A stretch of DNA of 64,000 nt, from contig JAETQR010000001.1 in the NCBI GenBank assembly GCA_021770615.1, positions 62,001-126,000 of the forward strand, written 5' to 3'. A program made the position numbers and the translations under genes. Numbering within the stretch: position 1 is the stretch's first letter; each line of letters begins with the position of its first letter. Origin of the DNA: Lachnospiraceae bacterium (GTDB lineage: Bacteria > Bacillota_A > Clostridia > Lachnospirales > Lachnospiraceae). The notes below the pieces were generated by a model that worked only from the letters and a program-made list of their open reading frames with translations, did no database searches and was not told the origin of the DNA. Below, in pieces: positions 26,901 to 34,976 of this stretch.

Positions 26901-28543
26901 ATGTCATCCACACTCTCTATGCATTTACTGAAAAAATCTATTTTTTCTCTGCTGTCAAGGAGCTTGACCGGCTTATCCTGGCCCATCTCCACTCCTTTTC
27001 TTTCCATATATTTTCTGTACCTTCCAAAACTTTCTGATCTTATACGGCAGGAAACAGCCTTTATAAGTTCCCCATTGCATCTGCAGTCCATATAGTCCAG
27101 GTTATACTGCTGCATGCAGTTGTCAAATGATATGCGATTCCCGCCGGCATGTTCCGCCTCATATAGAAAAACATAGCGCCCTCTTCCCCCCACAATTTCA
27201 CCATATATACACCACTGAACAAATCCCAGCCCGTTTTCTGCCGAAAATTTATGCACAGCATTTTCCATCTGTTCCGTGTTCGTCTTCTCTCCGGCAAGGT
27301 TCATAAACTGATTATTCCTATAACAATAGCGGACAATGGGGCTCTCTCCGCAAAAACCGGTGATCTCGATGACATCACCGAGCAGATAACGGTAGAAACC
27401 TGACAGGTTCGTGATAACAAGCTCATATCTGTGCCGGCATAGCACGGTGGAAATATCTTTTACAGGACAACTCTTTTTCTCATCTTCATCTAACGGGATG
27501 AACTCAAAAAAACAGGCCTGTGGTATCAGTATATATTCGTCACGCCGGTTAAGTCCGTTCGCAATGCCAAGAAGCCCCTCCGATGAGGCATACACAAAAT
27601 AGTGAACCGGCACATTTTGGAGATACCGATAAAACTTTTCGTTGTACTGGTAAAAAGAATTTCCTCCGATCACGATCACATACCGGATATGATTCCATAT
27701 TTTCTTGAACATATCAAGTGAAAGCCCGGACTTATCAAGCGCCCTGAGTTCCTTTGCCCTTTCAGGCAGCGGTCTGATATAGGGCTTTAGTTTCTGTCTC
27801 CATTTCCCATATGGCAGAAGCTCCTTACTGACCGTACCGTGTTCTATATCGTCAAGCAGCATATCCCAGTTCTTCTCTATGTACTCAAACATATTGATGA
27901 TGCGGTGTACAAATACACTGTGTATGCCTGTCACATTTTTTTCAGCAAGGGCAAATCTTGCTTTTGCATACATTAGATCCAGCCTGTCATCCGGAAATAG
28001 CACCTCCGCCGGAGACGTATAATTGTCAAATGGGAATTCCCCTTCCGCAAGCATCTCATGATATACTGCGCTTGATCGTATCCCCGCAGGCAAACCATGG
28101 ATCTCCTTTTTTCTGAATTCTCCGATCTGGAATATCCTTCTGTGGATCTTCTCCGGAGACTGTCCGGTATAATACTCATTGATCATTCCATAGACCGCAT
28201 CACAGGCAAATGTTCCATATACTCTGCTAGCATCGCGCGATACAGGAACAAGCTTTGCCTTTCCCGTATTGCCTGAACTTACTGAATAGTAGCTGCATTT
28301 CTTCCCAGTCGGAATACCCTGCTCAATATATGACCTGTAATCCTCATAAACCGTGATAGGAACCTTCGTCTGATAATCACTGACAGAACCGATCCTGCAA
28401 AAATCATATTCTTTCCCAAACGGCGTATCCTTACCGGCATGAATCACTTCTCTTAAAAGATCCCTCTGGCATTTTACTGCCTGCATCGTGTCAAGCCGGA
28501 ACCTGTGAAGCGCTTTCCTTCCCCTGCCATCATAATCATACAT
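26897..28543 (-). CDS. GH3-type (auxin-responsive family) acyl-acid-amido synthetase homologue
   Basis: A 548-residue member of the GH3 branch of the adenylate-forming superfamily (unrelated to glycoside hydrolase family 3). Seen: phosphate-binding motif YSVSSGNTGKAKLVPVS, the YASSEG motif, and GFYRYLLGDVIEITGF, equivalent to the YRxGD motif of plant GH3 enzymes that join amino acids to acyl hormones. Those residues suggest it can adenylate a carboxylic acid; acyl and amine partners are unknown. The ATG at 28543 has GGGGAG six bases upstream; a GTG at 28558 is less likely. It sits between STAS and SpoIIE-kinase genes, overlapping the latter by 4 bp, so it belongs to the RiPP operon. It could modify the peptide or make a signal, both inference. 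Confidence 0.85.
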   Translation of the reverse strand: MYDYDGRGRKALHRFRLDTMQAVKCQRDLLREVIHAGKDTPFGKEYDFCRIGSVSDYQTKVPITVYEDYRSYIEQGIPTGKKCSYYSVSSGNTGKAKLVPVSRDASRVYGTFACDAVYGMINEYYTGQSPEKIHRRIFQIGEFRKKEIHGLPAGIRSSAVYHEMLAEGEFPFDNYTSPAEVLFPDDRLDLMYAKARFALAEKNVTGIHSVFVHRIINMFEYIEKNWDMLLDDIEHGTVSKELLPYGKWRQKLKPYIRPLPERAKELRALDKSGLSLDMFKKIWNHIRYVIVIGGNSFYQYNEKFYRYLQNVPVHYFVYASSEGLLGIANGLNRRDEYILIPQACFFEFIPLDEDEKKSCPVKDISTVLCRHRYELVITNLSGFYRYLLGDVIEITGFCGESPIVRYCYRNNQFMNLAGEKTNTEQMENAVHKFSAENGLGFVQWCIYGEIVGGRGRYVFLYEAEHAGGNRISFDNCMQQYNLDYMDCRCNGELIKAVSCRIRSESFGRYRKYMERKGVEMGQDKPVKLLDSREKIDFFSKCIESVDDI

Positions 28544-28568
28544 ATATGCTCCCCTCACGATCTTTTTA

Positions 28569-28865
28569 TTATATGATTGTTAAGATATCTGCAAATCCTG
28601 TTATCTCAAACACTTCCATCACGATATCATTGACATGGCGGATCTCCATCCCGCCCTGCCGTTCCATCGTCTTCTGCATAAACAGCAGGACACGCAGTCC
28701 GGCGCTTGATATATACTCAAGCTTCTCCATATCCACAATAAGTTTGCTGTAATGCGTGATATTACCATCCAAATGCTCCTCAAGTAAAGGCGATGTAGAT
28801 GTATCCAGGCGTCCCTCAAGATACAGAACCGTACATCCATCTTCCTCTCTTTGCGTGATCGTCAC
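28569..28865 (-). CDS. STAS-domain anti-sigma factor antagonist-like protein
   Basis: A 98-residue single STAS domain: VLYLEGRLDTSTSPLLEEHL, then KLIVDMEKLEYISSAGLRVL, in which Ser54 is the conserved phosphorylation site of SpoIIAA/RsbV-type proteins. In partner switching, the unphosphorylated form binds the HATPase kinase and releases its other partner. The gene starts within the stop of the NHLM ABC transporter (ATGA). The matching phosphatase and kinase domains are both in the 24816-26900 product. No dedicated sigma factor is adjacent, so the output of the switch is unknown. Confidence 0.9.
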   Translation of the reverse strand: MTITQREEDGCTVLYLEGRLDTSTSPLLEEHLDGNITHYSKLIVDMEKLEYISSAGLRVLLFMQKTMERQGGMEIRHVNDIVMEVFEITGFADILTII

Positions 28866-31054
28866 TTTGCTCCCTCCATTTCCGGCTGTATCTGCTGGCG
28901 TCTCACAAGCTCAGCAAAAAAGCCATTCCGTGATACAAGTTCTTCATAGTTTCCATCTTCTATGATCTTTCCATTATCCAATACCAGGATCCGGTCACAC
29001 TCTCGGATCGTCGACAGGCGGTGTGCAATAACGATCCGTGTGCACTTCATCCTGTTCAGGGAATCAGACACCTGCTTCTGCGTAATATTGTCCAACGCCG
29101 ACGTGGCCTCGTCAAGAAACAGCAGCTTAGGCTTTGGTGCTACCGCTCTTGCGATCATCAGCCTCTGCTTCTGTCCTCCCGAAATCCCCCCGTTTCCCTC
29201 GCTCAATACAGTGTGCATCCCCATTGGCATCGCCCGTATATCCTCATCGATCCCCGCGATGGCGGCAGCCTCCCATGTCTCTTCCATCGTAAGCTGTGGC
29301 GCCGAAACAGTTATATTTGAGTAGATACTGCCACTGAACAGCTTTCCATTCTGCATAACGACACCAATCTGCCTGTGAAGGCTTTTCGGATCCAGTTTTG
29401 ATACATCTTTTCCGTCATAATAGATAGCACCTGTATCCGGCGTTTCAAATCCAAGAAGAAGCCGGAGCAGCGTCGATTTCCCACACCCGGTCTGACCGAC
29501 AACCGCCACATACTGGCCGGACTTTATTTTTAAACTCAGGTCATCAAGGATCTTAGGCCCGTCTTTTGTATAACGGAACGTTACATTGTTTATGTCCACG
29601 TTCCCGGAAACGGACTTTATGATTTCCTTTTCCGAACCGATCTGAGGGCGCGATTTCATGATTGGCTCTGCCAATTCAAAGATCGGACGCACAGTTGAGA
29701 GCGCTGATATCGCTGACGTCAGTGCAAGGATCGCAGAACTCACCATTCCAAAAGCGGTGTTGAATGCAACATATTGCGCCACCTGTACACTGCTCCCAAG
29801 ACATACGGCATAGATCAGTAAATTTCCAAATATAGTGATCGAAGGTGCGATCGCATTCTGCATCTTCAAAAACAGCGGTGGATTATATGAGGCATCGGCC
29901 TCTTCCCTGTACTTGTTCGCCCACTGTACAAAAGCGCGGTTCTCACTCCCCGATACCTTTATCTTCTGAATACCGCTCAAGAGCGAAAACACAATACTCT
30001 GCACTTTAGCACCTGCATGCAGTTTCTTTCTCAGATATACGATCTGCCCGAACATTCCGAGTACCGCCACCGCAAGCTGTACCACAAGGATGAAAACGGA
30101 CGGAAGCACAAGACTTCTTTCTATCCCGAATATCTGAATTATGTATATGACCGAAAATAATGCCGTTATTCCGGTACCCAGGATGCTATTACAAAGAACT
30201 TCGCATATACTGCTCAGGCAGATGGCCCTCTCTGTCAGTTCCCCGGCGCTGAATGATTTAAAAAACTCTGCCGGAAGGTTCAGGAGACGGTGAAAAATGG
30301 CCGATGACACAGAAAATTCCATCTTGTACTGAATTCCGTTTATCAACATACATTTTACAGCCTCAAACAAAAAGACTGAAACCGCTGTCCCGGCTAACAA
30401 TCCGCCGACAGAATAGACAAGCACCATCTGGCCCGACGGTATGATCTGCGAGAATATCATCTGCGTCATAGCCGGTGTGATCGCTCCGAGAAGGGCAACC
30501 ATAAATCCCGCCATGGTTAGTTTCCATTTGTCCCTGGAGGACACACTTTTCCAAAGAAACGCTATGATGTCCCTTGGGGTCAGTTCTTTTGATGAAAGCG
30601 GGGGATAAAAACAGAATGCATCTCTCTGGATATGTTTTGCACTGCGTTTATCGACTTTCACCGGTCCACCGTCCGGAAGTTCATAATAAAGCCTTCCCCA
30701 CCGGTCCGGCACAATGGCAATCATCTGTCCGTCCTCAAGTACGGCGAGCACAGGTGTATCCATATGTTTCCACCACTCACCGGAAAGCGCAATGCACCTG
30801 TGCATAAGCCCCGCTGAATTCTGTAGCAGCGCAAGCTGCTTTTCCACTGTGTCTGCCTCTTTTACCAGATCCTCCTCTATATGGTAGTAATTGCATATTT
30901 TTATAAGTGCGTTTCTGCTGTCTCCACCATACTCTTCTGTAAATGTCTTGTCCGGCCTTCCATCAATGACAGATGCCAGCGACCAGTATGCATGTGCAAC
31001 GCTTTTTTTCTCTGTGGCACTCCTCTGCCTCAACTGTGTGTCAAACCATCCCAT
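28862..31054 (-). CDS. NHLM-type bacteriocin ABC transporter, second subunit (no peptidase)
   Basis: A 730-residue half-transporter with ATPase. Residues 1-150 form a degenerate soluble domain without a peptidase cysteine, the 165-430 region holds six membrane helices, and the NBD carries Walker A GQTGCGKSTLLRLL, signature SGGQKQRLMIARA and Walker B LLFLDEATSALD. This is the architecture of the TIGR03797-like ABC2 component of NHLM peptide export systems described with nitrile-hydratase and Nif11 leader peptides. AGGTG precedes its ATG; it ends in the STAS start. It should act with the peptidase-containing transporter next to it. Confidence 0.9.
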   Translation of the reverse strand: MGWFDTQLRQRSATEKKSVAHAYWSLASVIDGRPDKTFTEEYGGDSRNALIKICNYYHIEEDLVKEADTVEKQLALLQNSAGLMHRCIALSGEWWKHMDTPVLAVLEDGQMIAIVPDRWGRLYYELPDGGPVKVDKRSAKHIQRDAFCFYPPLSSKELTPRDIIAFLWKSVSSRDKWKLTMAGFMVALLGAITPAMTQMIFSQIIPSGQMVLVYSVGGLLAGTAVSVFLFEAVKCMLINGIQYKMEFSVSSAIFHRLLNLPAEFFKSFSAGELTERAICLSSICEVLCNSILGTGITALFSVIYIIQIFGIERSLVLPSVFILVVQLAVAVLGMFGQIVYLRKKLHAGAKVQSIVFSLLSGIQKIKVSGSENRAFVQWANKYREEADASYNPPLFLKMQNAIAPSITIFGNLLIYAVCLGSSVQVAQYVAFNTAFGMVSSAILALTSAISALSTVRPIFELAEPIMKSRPQIGSEKEIIKSVSGNVDINNVTFRYTKDGPKILDDLSLKIKSGQYVAVVGQTGCGKSTLLRLLLGFETPDTGAIYYDGKDVSKLDPKSLHRQIGVVMQNGKLFSGSIYSNITVSAPQLTMEETWEAAAIAGIDEDIRAMPMGMHTVLSEGNGGISGGQKQRLMIARAVAPKPKLLFLDEATSALDNITQKQVSDSLNRMKCTRIVIAHRLSTIRECDRILVLDNGKIIEDGNYEELVSRNGFFAELVRRQQIQPEMEGAK

Positions 31055-31068
31055 ACAAATTCACCTGC

Positions 31069-33225
31069 CTATCCTGTCGTTATCAGTTTCGTGTACACGC
31101 CGCCTTTTTTCATCAATTCCTCATGAGTTCCCTGCTCAATCGCCTCTCCGTGGTCAAGCACGATGATCTGTGAACAATCACGTATTGTTGATAACCGGTG
31201 CGCAATAACTATATTTGTAATTCCCCGCTGCCATATTGACTCCATGATCGCATATTCTGTTCTGGCATCAAGTGCAGATGTAGCTTCGTCCAGGATCGCG
31301 ATCGTAGGATCCTGTGCAAGCACTCTTGCGATCTCAAACCGCTGGCGCTGTCCGCCTGAAAAATCACGCCCGCCTTCCTGCATGCCATACTCATACCCGC
31401 CCGGGCGCCGCATGACGTCCTGGTGGATCTGCGCATCCTTTGCCGCAAGGATCATTTCGTAATCCTCAATACTCTTATCCCAGAGTTTTATATTATTTCC
31501 GATACTGTCCTCAAATACCGTAATATCCTGATCCACCATGGAAAGGGAACCGTGAAATACCTCATCAGGAATCTGGTTCCTCGGTTTCCCATCAAACAGG
31601 ATTTCGCCCTCCCACGGTTCATACAGGCCACAGAGAAGTTTTGCTATGGTAGATTTTCCACATGCTGAGGCCCCCACCAGTGCAACCCGTTCGCCGGGCT
31701 CTATCGTAAGGCTGAAATCCTTTAAGAGCGGAGGCGCAAGTTTTGAATACCCAAACGTCACATTTTTTATCTCTATTCTTCCCGTCAGTTTTTCATAATT
31801 TTTGTTTTCTTCCAGTACGACCTCTGATGCACATGTATCCTCTTTATAATTCATGACATCATCGATGCGTTCCATGGATGTCCTCATCTCCTGTATACTC
31901 TGCCCGGCATCAAGCAGCCCTTCAACCGGGGCCATAAACTGGGCCATAAATGACTGGAAGGCCAGAAGCATACCCGCTGAAAACATTCCTTTCATGATCA
32001 GATATGCGCCGAGAACAAGTATTACGACATCCGATAATTCCTGTACCAGAACCGGCATCCCGCCGATAAAACGCTGCTGTTTCAATTCGTCGACTTTTGC
32101 GTTATGTGACATCGCCTGATATCCTGCCCACTGCCCAAAATATCCCTGTTCCGCCCCCGACGCCTTGATCGTCTCGATCATATCGATCCCGGCAAGTGTC
32201 GAGGCATTCAGCTTTGCCTCATACTGCATCCGTATCCTTGTCGTCTGAACCCTTCTTGAAGATATGAGCCGTGCCAGGACCAGATTAGCTGCGACCGCCG
32301 CAAATCCTGCCACAGTCAGGGGAATACTGTACCTCAGCATGATAAAAGCATAAAATACTAATAGGGAGATATTTACAAATATAGGCGCCATCTTTGACAC
32401 CAACGTCTCCGCCACACTGTTATTCAGCCTCTGGCGCCCCGACAGATCCCCTGCCATGCGCTGAGCATAAAAATTCATCGGCAGCTTAAGCATATGCCTG
32501 AAAAAGGATACATTGGAAACCATCGCAAGCTTTCCTTTTATCTTATACAGGTACACTTCATTCATGATCCCAAGCAGCAGCCGGATTGAAGCGATAAGAA
32601 AAAGGCTTGCCAGGAAACCAAACGTCCATGCACGGTTCTTTCCGACAAGAAGCCTGTCCGCAAATATCCGCTCATACACAGGCGTCACCATTCCGACAAA
32701 CGATATGAGGACTGCTGTCAGCATCACAAATAAAAGCTGCATCTTAGCCCCTCTGAGACGGCGGTGCAAAAATGAAAATATACTCGCCTTCTTTCCCTCC
32801 CTGACAAAATTCTTTCCTGGTTTAAATCCCATACAGATCCCAGTATAAGAACGCTTGAACTCTTCTTTCGTTACCCGGACAGTCCCTCGTGCAGGGTCGT
32901 TTATGATCGCATATTTGCCGGAAAATCCACACAGCACTACAAAATGGTTAAAGTTCCAGTGGATCACGGCCGGAAATGCCACCTTATCTTCAAGCGTCTC
33001 CGCACGATAGCTCCATGCCCTGCTCTCAAGTCCATACTTTCTGGCGGCTTTTAAAATATTGGCGGCATTACTGCCATCCCGGGATACTCCACAATCCTCA
33101 CGCACCTGTTCAAGAGGAATCCACTTTTTGTAATAAGCAAGTACCATGGCAAGACTTGCAGCACCACATTCCAGGGCCTCCATCTGCATGATCACGGGAA
33201 CTCTGACTGCTCGTTTTTTATTCAT
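31069..33225 (-). CDS. NHLM-type bacteriocin ABC transporter with C39 leader peptidase
   Basis: A 718-residue PCAT. The N-terminal C39 peptidase has the oxyanion Gln14, catalytic Cys20 (MEALECGAASLAMVL), His94 (HWNFNHFVVLCG) and Asp110 (AIINDPARG). Six membrane helices follow (about 165-420), then an NBD with Walker A GASACGKSTIAKLL, signature SGGQRQRFEIARV and LDEATSALD. It should cut the three precursors after their Gly-Gly and export the cores. GGGAGG precedes the ATG. It is related to TIGR03796-type ABC1 subunits. Confidence 0.94.
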   Translation of the reverse strand: MNKKRAVRVPVIMQMEALECGAASLAMVLAYYKKWIPLEQVREDCGVSRDGSNAANILKAARKYGLESRAWSYRAETLEDKVAFPAVIHWNFNHFVVLCGFSGKYAIINDPARGTVRVTKEEFKRSYTGICMGFKPGKNFVREGKKASIFSFLHRRLRGAKMQLLFVMLTAVLISFVGMVTPVYERIFADRLLVGKNRAWTFGFLASLFLIASIRLLLGIMNEVYLYKIKGKLAMVSNVSFFRHMLKLPMNFYAQRMAGDLSGRQRLNNSVAETLVSKMAPIFVNISLLVFYAFIMLRYSIPLTVAGFAAVAANLVLARLISSRRVQTTRIRMQYEAKLNASTLAGIDMIETIKASGAEQGYFGQWAGYQAMSHNAKVDELKQQRFIGGMPVLVQELSDVVILVLGAYLIMKGMFSAGMLLAFQSFMAQFMAPVEGLLDAGQSIQEMRTSMERIDDVMNYKEDTCASEVVLEENKNYEKLTGRIEIKNVTFGYSKLAPPLLKDFSLTIEPGERVALVGASACGKSTIAKLLCGLYEPWEGEILFDGKPRNQIPDEVFHGSLSMVDQDITVFEDSIGNNIKLWDKSIEDYEMILAAKDAQIHQDVMRRPGGYEYGMQEGGRDFSGGQRQRFEIARVLAQDPTIAILDEATSALDARTEYAIMESIWQRGITNIVIAHRLSTIRDCSQIIVLDHGEAIEQGTHEELMKKGGVYTKLITTG

Positions 33226-33238
33226 GATGTTTCCTCCC

Positions 33239-33748
33239 TTATTGTATCATGTACGTGATCGGTTTTACCTCATCGGTGGTTATGACGATGGATGCCAGCA
33301 TATCCTCGTCAAAAACCGTATCCGTATCTATAACAACCTCATAACTATAGTCCTCCGTGAGCAGATTCTCAAAAATCCAATCCGAATGGATACTTTCTTT
33401 CAGTTCTGCCTTTGAAAACGGCTGGCTGCTGACGGAAGACACATACCCTGACACCCGTGTACCGTCGGGCAGAACACCACTTATCTTACAATTTTCCAGT
33501 GACAGGTTATCCGCACCGGAGGGCATATAACAGAAGATCTTTCCCTGACTGCCGGTACACCCCCTTACCTCAAGAGTTTCGGGAAGGGTCCCGGTAATAC
33601 CCCAGATCACTGCCGTAAACATAAAAATGATCAATGCCGTAAGCACGATCCATATACCGGGTCCTGATGACTTGATATACGCATCGAGCTGCTCCGGCGA
33701 CTCTGCATGATCAAGGCTCTCTTTTTGAAATATACGGTTCTGTCCCAT
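33239..33748 (-). CDS. Short HlyD-like membrane protein of the NHLM exporter
   Basis: A 169-residue protein: N-terminal cytoplasmic tail, one membrane helix (GIWIVLTALIIFMFTAVIWG, about 31-50), then a beta-rich extracellular part. Position and topology match the HlyD/NHLM membrane-fusion component (TIGR03794-like), but it is far shorter than the usual 400 residues or more and lacks the long coiled-coil hairpin; only the membrane-proximal beta domain remains. Such a form is reasonable in a Gram-positive cell, where no outer membrane must be crossed. AAAGGAGAG precedes the ATG. Confidence 0.7.
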   Translation of the reverse strand: MGQNRIFQKESLDHAESPEQLDAYIKSSGPGIWIVLTALIIFMFTAVIWGITGTLPETLEVRGCTGSQGKIFCYMPSGADNLSLENCKISGVLPDGTRVSGYVSSVSSQPFSKAELKESIHSDWIFENLLTEDYSYEVVIDTDTVFDEDMLASIVITTDEVKPITYMIQ

Positions 33749-33781
33749 AAGACTCTCCTTTCCTGATCATATGTGATGATA

Positions 33782-33820
33782 GAGAGAAGAGAAAACTGAA
33801 AAAGCGGTTTCTCTTCTCTC
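33782..33820 (-). terminator. Hairpin between RiPP precursors and export genes (attenuator-like)
   Basis: GAGAGAAGAGAAA (33782-33794 region) pairs with TTTCTCTTCTCTC (33808-33820) around a short loop. On the minus strand no clear T run follows (CTATCATC), so partial termination or 3'-end protection of the precursor transcript is more likely than full stop. This would yield more precursor than exporter mRNA. Confidence 0.5.
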
Positions 33821-33864
33821 CGACAAGGGAACCCATTCATTCCCATGCCTCACACAGACTAATG

Positions 33865-34197
33865 TTAATTATATAAGCCGAGCAAAATACAGCCGCCGTC
33901 GTCACCGATTTCTCCAAAAACTGTACATCCGGCATTGGTTATAAAGCATCCTGCACTCACTCCGCCTGCAACTTCCGCAAGATCGTCTTCCTGTACCTCG
34001 CCTTCTTTTCTTTCTCCTGTAAGCTCCTTAAAATCATCCTCGGTGATCTCGTAGCCGAATTTCTTTCCGATGCGTATGAGCTCTTTTTTAACCTCTTCCG
34101 GCTCCATTTCCCTTGCCTTGTCATTCGCCGCAACAAGCTCATCTTTCATTTCCTGATTGCTCTCTGCCTCTGTATAAAATTTCTTTAACTGGTTCAT
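33865..34197 (-). CDS. Nif11/NHLP-type RiPP precursor peptide 1
   Basis: A 110-residue precursor. The leader (1-79) is helical and acidic with a Nif11-like start (MNQLKKFYTEAESNQEMKDE) and ends in DDLAEVAGG, the Gly-Gly site for the C39 peptidase. The 31-residue core begins VSAGCFITNAGCTVFGEI and ends GDDGGCILLGLYN, with Cys84, Cys91 and Cys103. The start at 34197 has GGAGGAC upstream; longer in-frame readings only run into a decayed precursor fragment. The core shares the first 18 residues (15 identical) with precursor 2 but has a different end and a third cysteine. A radical SAM enzyme is the only maturase nearby, so thioether or another radical-made link is inferred. Confidence 0.9.
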   Translation of the reverse strand: MNQLKKFYTEAESNQEMKDELVAANDKAREMEPEEVKKELIRIGKKFGYEITEDDFKELTGERKEGEVQEDDLAEVAGGVSAGCFITNAGCTVFGEIGDDGGCILLGLYN

Positions 34198-34232
34198 ACT
34201 TTTTGTCCTCCTTTTATTATTTTTAATTGAAC

Positions 34233-34273
34233 CTTTTCGTTCCATTGCGCCAACACCTCCGGTGACACCTTCC
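34233..34273 (-). pseudogene. Remnant of a deleted fourth precursor gene
   Basis: On the minus strand this 41-bp stretch contains 19 of 20 bases identical to the leader/Gly-Gly region of precursor 3 (34254-34273 versus 34768-34787; it would encode LEGVTGG), then ATGGAACGAAAAG, identical to the 3' end region of precursor 3 (34233-34245 versus 34665-34677). The two blocks are 8 bases apart here and 90 bases apart in precursor 3. The rest of the leader is missing. It is best explained as a scar of a precursor-3-like gene from a tandem duplication. Confidence 0.7.
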
Positions 34274-34293
34274 AATGGACATTCATTGTCATG

Positions 34294-34638
34294 TCACCGA
34301 CGCCTAGGTATTTTATTGCCCACAAATATACTATTATCGTTATCATCGATTTCTCCAAAAATCGTACATCCGGCATTGGTCATAAAGCATCCTGCATTCA
34401 CTCCGCCTGCAACTCCCGCAAGATCATCTTCCTGTACCTCGCCTTCTTTTCTTTCTGCCATCAGTTCCTTAAAATCATCCTCGGTGATCTCATAGCCAAA
34501 TTTCTTTCCGATGCGTATGAGCTCTTTTCTAACCTCAGCCGGCTTCATTTCTCCTGCTTTCTCATTTGCCGCAATCAGTTCATCCTTCATTTCCTGATTG
34601 TTCTCTGCCTCTGTGTAAAATTTCTTTAACTGGTTCAT
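34294..34638 (-). CDS. Nif11/NHLP-type RiPP precursor peptide 2
   Basis: A 114-residue precursor whose 79-residue leader is identical to precursor 1 at 69 positions and ends in AGVAGG. The core (80-114) starts VNAGCFMTNAGCTIFGEI, with Cys84 and Cys91 in the same places, then diverges to DDNDNSIFVGNKIPRRR with a strongly basic end and no third cysteine. GGAGGACAAAAAGT precedes the ATG exactly as for precursor 1, which shows that the duplication included the ribosome binding site. Confidence 0.9.
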   Translation of the reverse strand: MNQLKKFYTEAENNQEMKDELIAANEKAGEMKPAEVRKELIRIGKKFGYEITEDDFKELMAERKEGEVQEDDLAGVAGGVNAGCFMTNAGCTIFGEIDDNDNSIFVGNKIPRRR

Positions 34639-34657
34639 ACTTTTTGTCCTCCATTAG

Positions 34658-34972
34658 CTAGTATCTTTTCGTTCCATCTTTTGTACCCCGCCTGGTAGCA
34701 TCCGGTCGGTGTATAAAACCATATACATCCATTCCCACTCCGATGATATCCGTTGGACTAAGATCAGCACCTCCGGCGACACCTTCCAGCTGCCCGCTAT
34801 CAAGCCCCTGATCTGCAAAATCTTCTTTTTTGAGTTCGATCCCGAACTCTTTCTCAAACTTTTGCAGTTCTTTTCCTGCCTCCTGCTCTGGAACATCACC
34901 AAGCTTGCGGAATCTCTCCCTGGCCTCTTCGTTCTCTTTGAGTAGTTTTATCAAAGCCTCTTTACTGTCCAT
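34658..34972 (-). CDS. Nif11/NHLP-type RiPP precursor peptide 3 (cysteine-free core)
   Basis: A 104-residue precursor with a different leader (MDSKEALIKLLKENEEARER, FEKEFGIELKKEDFADQG) that ends QLEGVAGG at 68. The 36-residue core starts ADLSPTDIIGVGMDVYGFIH and ends in a basic tail (RRGTKDGTKRY). It has no cysteine at all, so the modification cannot be a cysteine thioether. It starts 4 bp after the radical SAM stop, with GAAAGGAGG upstream. The leader type and Gly-Gly site match the same peptidase. Confidence 0.85.
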   Translation of the reverse strand: MDSKEALIKLLKENEEARERFRKLGDVPEQEAGKELQKFEKEFGIELKKEDFADQGLDSGQLEGVAGGADLSPTDIIGVGMDVYGFIHRPDATRRGTKDGTKRY

Positions 34973-34976
34973 GCTC

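Noticed and set aside
34194..34376. 60-codon frame ending WNEKVQLKIIKGGQKV between precursors
   Set aside because: Out of frame with the precursors; the sequence is better explained as the deletion scar of a precursor plus the ribosome binding site of precursor 1.
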